From the NCBI GenBank assembly GCA_963752325.1, contig CAVVXU010000007.1, positions 558,001 to 622,000 of the forward strand: DNA of 64,000 bases, read 5' to 3'. Shown here one piece after another: positions 58,278 through 64,000 of this stretch; position 1 is the first letter of the stretch, and each line of letters begins with the position of its first letter. The DNA comes from CAVTJL01 sp963752325 (GTDB taxonomy: Bacteria; Pseudomonadota; Alphaproteobacteria; Geminicoccales; Geminicoccaceae). The translations under genes and the position numbers were made by a program. The notes under the pieces were generated by a model. That model made no database searches. It saw nothing but the letters and a program-made list of their open reading frames with translations, and was not told the DNA's origin.

Positions 58278-58754
58278 ATGAGCACGGCCCACGACGACGA
58301 GGTCAAGCGTCGCATTCTCGATGTGCTGCAGCACGAAGGCAGGCTTACGAACCAGGAGCTGGCCGAGCGGATCGGCCTCTCGCCGAGCCCCTGCTGGCGC
58401 CGCGTCCGCGAGCTTGAGAAGGAAGGGGTGATCCGCCGCTACGCCGCCATCCTCGACCCCGACAAGGTGGGCGTCGGCGAGTGCGTGTTTCTCCACATCA
58501 ACCTTCAAATGCACAACCGCGACTCGCTGCTCGAGTTCGAGCGCGCCATCAAGGACCAGCCCGAGATCGTCGAGTGCTACGCGGTCACGGGCGATGCCGA
58601 CTTCATGCTCAAGGTCTACGTGCCGAACATCCGCGCCTATGACCGCTTCCTGAACGACGTCGTCTTCCAGATCCCGGGCGTCGTGCACGTCAAGTCGAGC
58701 TTCACGCTGCGCGAGGTGAAGAACGACACGGCCCTGCCTCTGCCCGAACGGTGA
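58278..58754 (+). CDS. Lrp/AsnC-family transcriptional regulator
   Basis: 158 residues: winged helix (VKRRILDVLQHEGRLTNQEL, then GLSPSPCWRRVRELEKEGVI) and RAM sensor domain (IVECYAVTGDADFMLKVYV). It probably senses an amino acid. ATG at 58278 lies 153 bases from the divergent indolepyruvate oxidoreductase start, so it is a likely regulator of amino-acid/2-oxoacid breakdown by that enzyme. This is the commonest layout for Lrp genes next to catabolic genes. Confidence 0.93.
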   Translation: MSTAHDDEVKRRILDVLQHEGRLTNQELAERIGLSPSPCWRRVRELEKEGVIRRYAAILDPDKVGVGECVFLHINLQMHNRDSLLEFERAIKDQPEIVECYAVTGDADFMLKVYVPNIRAYDRFLNDVVFQIPGVVHVKSSFTLREVKNDTALPLPER

Positions 58755-59008
58755 GAAGTCTGCGCCGCGGGCTCGGCGCCGACCTCGTTCCGGCGGAGGC
58801 CCTCCCGCGAATACCCTCCTATGCTCGGCACTCATCCGTCACTCGGCGGTGCGACTGTGTTGCGTCTTCACTTGCATAGACTGCGCCGAGCGGCGATTTC
58901 TCGCCGGCGGAAGCCCGCCGGATTTCGGTCCGGCCGAGAGAAGAGCAGAGGGGCGTGGTGGCGCGAGCCCGCCGGCCACAGCTCGCGAGACGCCAGCAAG
59001 GTGGGGAA

Positions 59009-60469
59009 ATGATGGCGGAGACGACCACCAGCCAGAGCTCGGTCTGGCCGAATGACTATGCGGCGGACCTGTCCATGGCCGACACGGTCGCCTTCTCGAC
59101 CGCCAGCGCCCACAAGGCGAGCCAACCCTACAACGACATCGCTGGCACCAACGGCGACGACGTCCTGAGTGGGACGAGCGGTGCGGACTACATCAACGGC
59201 CTTGGCGGCAACGACCAGATCACCGGCGGCTACGGCAGCGACAAGCTGATCGGCGGCTCCGGCGATGATCAGATCTTCGGCGACAGCGGGTTCATGGTCG
59301 TCGACAACCACAGCGCCGGCAACGACTACCTGAACGGTGGCTCCGGCAACGACATTCTGGACGGAGGCGGCGGCAACGACACGCTGATCGGCGGCTCCGG
59401 CAACGACTATCTTTTCGGCGGCCATGGCGGCAGCGACATCCTCAACGGCGGCGGCGGCGACGACCGCCTCCATGGCGGCCCGATGTCGCCCTACGACTCA
59501 GCCAGCGATCCCGGCTTCGACATCATGACGGGCGGCGGCGGCCGCGACATCTTCGAGGGCCGCATCTGGTACGATACCTTCCGCACCGGCTACAGCACCC
59601 CGGCGCTGGGCGAGCAGCCGGCGATCGTCACCGACTTCAGGCACGGTCAGGACCAGCTCGACCTCGTCTATTATCGGCATGACAGCCGCGGCTTCAGCCA
59701 CACGCGCGGCCAGTTCGATCTCGTCGACACCAACCATGACGGCGTGCTCGACAACTCGGACACCTACGTCAAGATCGAGGACGCGACCTACGACGGCCAC
59801 TCCAAGCTCTCGACCGTCATCGACTATGGCGACGCCTTCATCGCCGCCGGCCTGGTCAACCCCAGCCAGCTCGATTCGGCGCCGCACACGCTCACGATCT
59901 TCGGCGTCACCGGCCTCACGGCCAGCGACTTCGTGGACACCAAGACCTATTACGACGTCTACGGAACGAGCGCGGACGGCCACGCCGTGACCGGCAACTC
60001 GCGAGACAACTGGATCGTCTCGGGCAGCGGCGGCGAGATCCTCGACGGGCGCGGTGGCGATGACCTGCTCACCGGCGAGCTCAACAGCCGCGGCGGCCAT
60101 GACGTCTTCAAGATGGACTATATCTCGGGGAGTCCGGGCGCCGATCAGGTGAGCGACTTCCACCCCGGCGAGGACCGGATCGATCTCTATGGCTCGAGCG
60201 GGCAGGCGCTGACCCTCGCCATCCTGGACACGAACCACAACGGCGTCATCGACAAGAAGGACGACGCCGTGCACGTCGAGAACCACGAGCTCCTGATGCC
60301 GGGCGAGGCCCCCGAGGTCGGCCAGGCGCTGGTGATCGACCTCGACGTGGCCTCCGGCACGGCCAGCCAGTGGACCGGCACGAACAGCATCCTGATCCAG
60401 GGCGTCACGAAGCTCACGGCAAGCGATCTCGTCGACCACGCTTCCAGCACCAATCACGTCGTGGCCTGA
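59009..60469 (+). CDS. RTX-type calcium-binding protein with two EF-hand-like loops
   Basis: 486 residues, intact. RTX nonapeptides occupy about residues 49-155 (GTNGDDVLSGTSGADYIN, GGSGNDILDGGGGNDTL). Two EF-hand-type loops, DTNHDGVLDNSD at residues 240-251 and DTNHNGVIDKKD at 407-418, lie in the C-terminal domains, which repeat a pattern (VTGLTASDFVD near 310; VTKLTASDLVDH near 475). A second short RTX stretch (GRGGDDLLTGEL) lies between. No signal peptide; type I export is expected. ATG at 59009 or 59012. Confidence 0.85.
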   Translation: MMAETTTSQSSVWPNDYAADLSMADTVAFSTASAHKASQPYNDIAGTNGDDVLSGTSGADYINGLGGNDQITGGYGSDKLIGGSGDDQIFGDSGFMVVDNHSAGNDYLNGGSGNDILDGGGGNDTLIGGSGNDYLFGGHGGSDILNGGGGDDRLHGGPMSPYDSASDPGFDIMTGGGGRDIFEGRIWYDTFRTGYSTPALGEQPAIVTDFRHGQDQLDLVYYRHDSRGFSHTRGQFDLVDTNHDGVLDNSDTYVKIEDATYDGHSKLSTVIDYGDAFIAAGLVNPSQLDSAPHTLTIFGVTGLTASDFVDTKTYYDVYGTSADGHAVTGNSRDNWIVSGSGGEILDGRGGDDLLTGELNSRGGHDVFKMDYISGSPGADQVSDFHPGEDRIDLYGSSGQALTLAILDTNHNGVIDKKDDAVHVENHELLMPGEAPEVGQALVIDLDVASGTASQWTGTNSILIQGVTKLTASDLVDHASSTNHVVA

Positions 60470-60548
60470 AGGTCACAGAGACGCACGGACGCTTCCCGAT
60501 CAGAAGAAAGTTCGCTCGGCGCCGCTCTGGAAGTGCCCTTCGTCACCG

Positions 60549-60605
60549 CCCGTTAAGGAACGGGGCGCTAGCCTCGAGGACGTCATGGGGCGACTGAGCC
60601 GCCCC
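60549..60605. other. Two small hairpins upstream of a 44-codon gene
   Basis: CCCGTT-AAGG-AACGGG (60549-60564) and GGGGCG-ACTGAGC-CGCCCC (60587-60605) can fold one after the other, between the RTX-type gene and the small frame at 60623. There is no T-tract, so a terminator or an RNA leader are both only guesses. Confidence 0.3.
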
Positions 60606-60622
60606 GGCGTCGAAGGTGACCC

Positions 60623-60757
60623 ATGCTGTCACGAGCCGTTCTTTTCCTGGGCGCCGTGCTGCTCGGCCTGATGCTGCTGATGCAACGGCCAACGCCGATG
60701 GCCATCGCACCGAGCGGGTTGCAGCCCGACAACGCGAGCGCCAGCGCCGCCGGCTGA
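60623..60757 (+). CDS. Possible 44-residue single-helix membrane peptide
   Basis: ATG at 60623 with GAAGGTGA just upstream. The product has a basic start, one helix (AVLFLGAVLLGLMLL) and a polar tail (SGLQPDNASASAAG), the plan of many small membrane peptides. Codon use is like its neighbours. No homologue is recognised and chance cannot be excluded. Confidence 0.4.
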   Translation: MLSRAVLFLGAVLLGLMLLMQRPTPMAIAPSGLQPDNASASAAG

Positions 60758-60791
60758 CAGGCGGCGGCGCCCGCGCTCTTGGCCGTTGAGC

Positions 60792-60956
60792 CTACTGGGC
60801 CGAATCCTCGACCTTATCGCCGGCCTTCTCCAGGGCCTTGCCCGTCGCGGCCGTGTTTTGGCCGGTGTCTTCCTTGAAGCCGTTCCAGGTGTCCCCGCAG
60901 GCGGCAAGGGAAAGCCCGAAAGCCATCATGATCATGACGGACAGGATGCGTCGCAT
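60792..60956 (-). CDS. Entericidin-like small lipoprotein
   Basis: 54 residues: MRRILSVMIMMAFGLSLAAC gives a lipobox, then GDTWNGFKEDTGQNTAATGK and KAGDKVEDSAQ, the usual composition of EcnA/EcnB entericidins. ATG at 60956; AGGAGG lies upstream on the minus strand. Entericidins are small membrane lipoproteins linked to stress or cell lysis. Confidence 0.75.
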   Translation of the reverse strand: MRRILSVMIMMAFGLSLAACGDTWNGFKEDTGQNTAATGKALEKAGDKVEDSAQ

Positions 60957-61048
60957 GTCGGATTGTCCTCCTTTTCTCTATCGCGGCCGATAACGGCCGA
61001 ATGCCGCGCAAGGTTCCGCTTGGGAGGAGGACCACTCGGCGGAGGCGC

Positions 61049-61465
61049 TCAGTCTGCGCCGTGCGCGCTTAGAAACATCGCCTTCTCCAGGGCCGCGAAG
61101 AACTGCTGATAGGGCTGCGGCTCCTCGACGGGGGTGAGGTTGTATTGCGCATTGGCGCGAACCAAGGTCTGCCCCTCGCCGTGCGGCCGGACACTGACCG
61201 TCATCTTGAGGGCGTAGCCGTCGAGCTTGGTCGCGCTCACCGTGCCCAACGTCTCATCCGCGCTATCGACCACGAACCCGAGATCCTGGAGGGTCGCTAT
61301 GATCGTCCGCAGCGTGTGGGCCTGGTCGGTTGTATCGAACAGCCGGCTTTGAAAGCTGCGCAATTGAACGGCTGATGATGATGTCGCGAGCGCCTGCTGT
61401 CGGCTGTCAGCCTGACAAGCCGCAAGAAATAAGCAGGTGAGCGCGACGGCAATGTACGACCTCAT
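61049..61465 (-). CDS. Lipoprotein, third of a three-lipoprotein operon
   Basis: 138 residues with lipobox FLAAC at about 17. The mature part has TLQDLGFVVDSADETLGTVS and ends in QPYQQFFAALEKAMFL. The block LQDLGF-x3-DS-x-ET-x-G recurs in the gene upstream, so the two are paralogues. Probably periplasm-facing and membrane-bound; function unknown. Confidence 0.75.
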   Translation of the reverse strand: MRSYIAVALTCLFLAACQADSRQQALATSSSAVQLRSFQSRLFDTTDQAHTLRTIIATLQDLGFVVDSADETLGTVSATKLDGYALKMTVSVRPHGEGQTLVRANAQYNLTPVEEPQPYQQFFAALEKAMFLSAHGAD

Positions 61466-61477
61466 CGACGCACCCCC

Positions 61478-62014
61478 TCAGATGCCGTTCGCTTGCAGAA
61501 ATACGCTCTGACCCAGCTTGTTGAAGAACGACTGATAGAGCGTAGGATCGCGCAACGCTTCGCTCTTGCTCACTTGGCCCTGCGTATTCCACACGATACG
61601 CTGAAAGGTGATACGAACACGTGTCGAGGTGCCATCGCCGACCGGCGCAGTGACGAGACTGGCTCTAATCTTCTGATTTCGGTCTGTCGGCATATAGACG
61701 CCGAACAGGACGGCCATCGCGACTGCACCGACGATCTGTCCTGTCTCGGTAGCATCCCTGTCCTTGCTCGCCACGATCAGGCCCACAGCCGTCTCGCTGT
61801 CCTCGATGGTGAAACCGAGGTCCTGAAGGACGGCAGCGCTGGCCGCGAGGAGCCCTTTCTCGTCCAGGGTGGCGAAGCGCCTGGTCTCGAGTTGCCGCTC
61901 GGCCAGCGTCTGGGGGGTGATGGCCAGCGCATCCTCGGGCACCGTTCGCTGGCAGGCGGAGAGCATCAAGGCGACCGCCAATCCGTGGAGGACGCCGGAT
62001 CGAAGCCTGGACAT
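61478..62014 (-). CDS. Lipoprotein, second of a three-lipoprotein operon
   Basis: 178 residues from ATG at 62014 (62017 also possible); GGAGG just upstream. Lipobox LMLSAC follows SGVLHGLAVA. The mature part contains VLQDLGFTIEDSETAVGLIV, as in the downstream paralogue, a Gly/Ala-rich hydrophobic stretch (IVGAVAMAVLFGVYM), and DPTLYQSFFNKLGQSVFL, again like the other's C-terminus (PYQQFFAALEKAMFL). Function unknown. Confidence 0.75.
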   Translation of the reverse strand: MSRLRSGVLHGLAVALMLSACQRTVPEDALAITPQTLAERQLETRRFATLDEKGLLAASAAVLQDLGFTIEDSETAVGLIVASKDRDATETGQIVGAVAMAVLFGVYMPTDRNQKIRASLVTAPVGDGTSTRVRITFQRIVWNTQGQVSKSEALRDPTLYQSFFNKLGQSVFLQANGI

Positions 62015-62027
62015 CATCCCTCCACCG

Positions 62028-62522
62028 TCAAAAGCTCGACTGGCGATAGGCGACGTCCCGGACACGCTGATGCTCGTCGAACTTGATCACGATCGTCAGG
62101 GTTCGTTGAGAGGTGCTACTGGCACCGGCGGCCTGGCCGACGCTGCCACCGAGGAGCCCGCCCAGTGGACCCAGAGAGCCGACCCCTCCGCCCAGCGCCG
62201 CGCCGCCGACGCTGCCCTGGCTGCCGGAGTAGGCATGCTCGGTCGCGATCTTGTCGTGGATCCACTGCTCACGCCCCTGCTCGTCGGTGCTGACGATGTT
62301 CGGCGCGCCCAAGACACCGGCAACCTCCGCGGTCGACATGCCGGTGTGGACCTCACCCTGCACGGTCCCGACCGTGAGCCGATCAGCTCCATGATCGGCC
62401 ACCGCCGCCCGATGGTCCTGAGCGCTCATACAGGCCTCGAGACAAAGCAGCATGAGGATCAGCGCCGAAGCCCTGCAGGCCTGCTCCAGTGGTCGCTTCT
62501 CGTCGCGCATTCCGGCGCCCAT
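62028..62522 (-). CDS. Lipoprotein with BamE/SmpA-like motif, first of a three-lipoprotein operon
   Basis: 164 residues. Lipobox LCLEAC at about 26-31. The mature part VHTGMSTAEVAGVLGAPNIV then QWIHDKIATE resembles the SmpA/BamE fold (a G-M-x3-E-V-x3-LG-x-P pattern); a Gly-rich stretch (GGAALGGGVGSLGPL) precedes the C-terminal strand TLTIVIKFDEHQRV. ATG at 62510 is an alternative start. Leads two further lipoprotein genes with 13- and 12-base gaps. Confidence 0.72.
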   Translation of the reverse strand: MGAGMRDEKRPLEQACRASALILMLLCLEACMSAQDHRAAVADHGADRLTVGTVQGEVHTGMSTAEVAGVLGAPNIVSTDEQGREQWIHDKIATEHAYSGSQGSVGGAALGGGVGSLGPLGGLLGGSVGQAAGASSTSQRTLTIVIKFDEHQRVRDVAYRQSSF

Positions 62523-62697
62523 CGCCCTGTGATTGATTGTTGTTCTGGCTATTCACTTGAAAATCTCATTTCGCGATTATAATTGCGTTTCAACAACCAA
62601 TGAGCGATCCCGCTCTCGGAGTCTCACGGGCCGACTTGACTGGATGGCGCGATCGGGGCACTCGGCTGCCAAGAGCACCAGCGGGAGAACGTCGCCG

Positions 62698-63444
62698 ATG
62701 GCCACCAGCATCGAGGAGCAGCGCAGGGATCTCGCCTGTAGCCTGCGTTGGGCCGCGCGGCTCGGTCTGCAGGAGGGGGTGTGCAACCATTTCTCGCTCG
62801 CCGTCGCCGACGAGGACGGCGTCGCGCGGGGCGACCGCTTCCTGATCAACCCCTATGGCTGGCACTGGTCGGAGATCACCGCCTCCTCGCTCGTGCTGTG
62901 CGCCGCCGACGGCACCGTTCTCGAGGGCGAGAACACGGTGGAGCCCACCGCGTTCTTCATCCACTCGCGCGTCCATCTGGGAGCACCCCAGGCGACCTGC
63001 GTCATGCACACGCATATGCCCTATGCGACGGCGCTCACGCTCCGCGAGGGCGGCCGGCTCCGCATGTGCGAGCAGAACGCGCTGATGTTCTACGGGCGCA
63101 CCTCCTATGACGACGACTATACCGGCCTCGCGCTCGACGAGACGGAGGGCGACCGGCTGGCGGCGAAGCTCGGGAATGGCAGCGCCCTCTTCCTCGCCTG
63201 CCACGGCGTCATCGTCACCGGCGCCAATGTCGGCGAGGCCTTCACCGATCTCTACTATCTCGAGCGCGCGGCCCAGGCGCAGGTGCTGGCGGAGACCGGC
63301 GGCCACAAGCTGCGCACCATCCCCGAGGACATCCAGCGTGCCGCGTCTCAGCAGCACCGGCAGGAATATGCTGGCCTGGCGGAGCGCCATTTCACGGCGC
63401 TCCGCCGCATCCTCGACAAGGAAGAGCCCGACTATCGCAGCTGA
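62698..63444 (+). CDS. Class II aldolase/adducin family protein
   Basis: 248 residues. Zinc-ligand regions CVMHTHMPYA (HxH) and ACHGVIVTG (His), with EGVCNHFSLAV at the N-terminus, are family signatures. Class II aldolases cleave sugar phosphates such as fuculose-1-phosphate, but many related proteins have unknown substrates. ATG at 62698 has GGGAG 12 bases upstream. It precedes a thiolase by 91 bases. Confidence 0.88.
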   Translation: MATSIEEQRRDLACSLRWAARLGLQEGVCNHFSLAVADEDGVARGDRFLINPYGWHWSEITASSLVLCAADGTVLEGENTVEPTAFFIHSRVHLGAPQATCVMHTHMPYATALTLREGGRLRMCEQNALMFYGRTSYDDDYTGLALDETEGDRLAAKLGNGSALFLACHGVIVTGANVGEAFTDLYYLERAAQAQVLAETGGHKLRTIPEDIQRAASQQHRQEYAGLAERHFTALRRILDKEEPDYRS

Positions 63445-63535
63445 GCCTCCTGCCCGCGGCCCGGGGCGCATTGCCCATGGCCGTCGGGCGCCCCAGCTTG
63501 AGCGCTGAGGAACCGACAGCCATGAGGGCCGCGCC

Positions 63536-64000
63536 ATGACCGCCTGCATCGTGGGTTGGAGCCACCTGCCCTTCGGCCGGCACGAGGGTCGGAGCGTCGA
63601 GGATCTCGTCGTCGAGGCCGCACGCGGCGCCGTCGCCGATGCGGGCATCGAGCCGGCGGATGTGGACGCCATCTATCTCGGGCACTTCAACGGCGGCTTC
63701 GTCCGGCAGGACTTCACCAGCTCGCTCGTCCTGCAGGCCGATCCGGCCTTCCGCTTCAAGCCCGCGACCCGCGTCGAGAACGCCTGTGCCACCGGCTCGG
63801 CCGCTGTCCACGAGGGGCTCAGGCGGATCGCTGCGCGCGAGGCCCGCCTCGTCCTCGTCGTCGGCGTCGAGAAGATGACCGAGCTGCCGGGCCCCGCCAT
63901 CGGCGAGACACTTCTGAAGGCCTCCTATCTCGAGGAGGAAGGCGAGATCGAGGGCGGCTTCGCCGGCGTCTTCGGGCGCATCGCCCAGGCCTACTATCAG
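63536..64000 (+). CDS. Thiolase/acetyl-CoA acetyltransferase family protein (partial, C-terminus off edge)
   Basis: 155 codons are in the window; the rest continues past the right edge. Start IVGWSHLPFGRHEGRSVEDL, then IEPADVDAIYLGHFNGG, and the nucleophile Cys in VENACATGSAAVHEGL, the pattern of SCP-x/acetyl-CoA acetyltransferase thiolases. VGVEKMTELPG follows. It may join the class II aldolase-like gene in one transcript. Confidence 0.85.
   Translation, partial: MTACIVGWSHLPFGRHEGRSVEDLVVEAARGAVADAGIEPADVDAIYLGHFNGGFVRQDFTSSLVLQADPAFRFKPATRVENACATGSAAVHEGLRRIAAREARLVLVVGVEKMTELPGPAIGETLLKASYLEEEGEIEGGFAGVFGRIAQAYYQ

Noticed and set aside
54498..58754. A 1418-codon open frame on the plus strand opposite the indolepyruvate oxidoreductase gene
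   Set aside because: Only its last 158 codons (the Lrp regulator from 58278) are real; the rest is a shadow of the minus-strand enzyme.

Overview
The window looks like a chromosomal piece of a GC-rich alphaproteobacterium, most likely from or near the Rhodospirillales/Geminicoccales. Two things suggest this: base composition is about two-thirds GC by eye, and the gene order ispB / DUF2007 / trmN6-like / sppA / small zinc-ribbon protein / glyQ / glyS / ppdK (about 13.9-22.9 kb) is typical of that class. Genes are dense, many overlap by 1-4 bases, and no phage, transposase, integrase or CRISPR array is visible.

Layout. 0-5.5 kb: a LacI-type regulator with a tripartite tricarboxylate (Tct) transporter on the minus strand, divergent from a broken sugar-type ABC importer. 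5.6-10.4 kb: an enolase-superfamily enzyme and a complete NitT/TauT-type ABC importer. 10.4-24.6 kb: otsA, a YgfZ-like protein, meaB, ppdK, glyS/glyQ, sppA, trmN6-like, ispB, sthA and a tRNA-Pro(CGG). 24.9-29.3 kb: an EmrAB efflux pair, a DsbA-family protein and panC. 29.3-36.6 kb: korAB, a small lipoprotein, an ethanolamine-type permease, a membrane protein and a ketoglutarate-semialdehyde-type dehydrogenase. 36.8-43.9 kb: small exported and membrane proteins, an amidase, a class III cyclase, a sugar-acid dehydratase and an SMP-30 lactonase. 43.9-48.1 kb: two copies of a two-gene module (Gly-rich secreted protein plus 17-kDa-type lipoprotein), with an RTX-type protein and a decayed SMP-30 fragment between them. 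48.3-58.8 kb: a geranylgeranyl-reductase-like flavoprotein, an MliC-like lipoprotein, an iron alcohol dehydrogenase, a TRAP transporter and a single-chain indolepyruvate oxidoreductase with a divergent Lrp regulator. 59-64 kb: a second RTX-type protein, an entericidin-like peptide, three lipoproteins in a row, a class II aldolase-like protein and the start of a thiolase.

Function. The mix is that of a heterotroph importing and oxidising organic acids and sugar acids. Tct, TRAP and two ABC importers are present. SMP-30 lactonase, IlvD/Edd dehydratase and semialdehyde dehydrogenase together match steps of non-phosphorylative (Weimberg-like) pentose oxidation. KorAB and the indolepyruvate enzyme feed electrons from 2-oxoacids to ferredoxin. 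The least explained part is the 43.9-48.1 kb cell-surface/secreted block.

Caveat. About 40 reading-frame breaks occur between 2.4 and 48.4 kb, in essential genes too (glyS, glyQ, ispB, panC). Wherever two consecutive frames could be compared, the shift is one extra base, which points to insertion errors in the sequence rather than gene decay. Such genes are listed over their full reconstructed extent and marked 'frame-disrupted'. From about 48.4 kb to the end no break was found.
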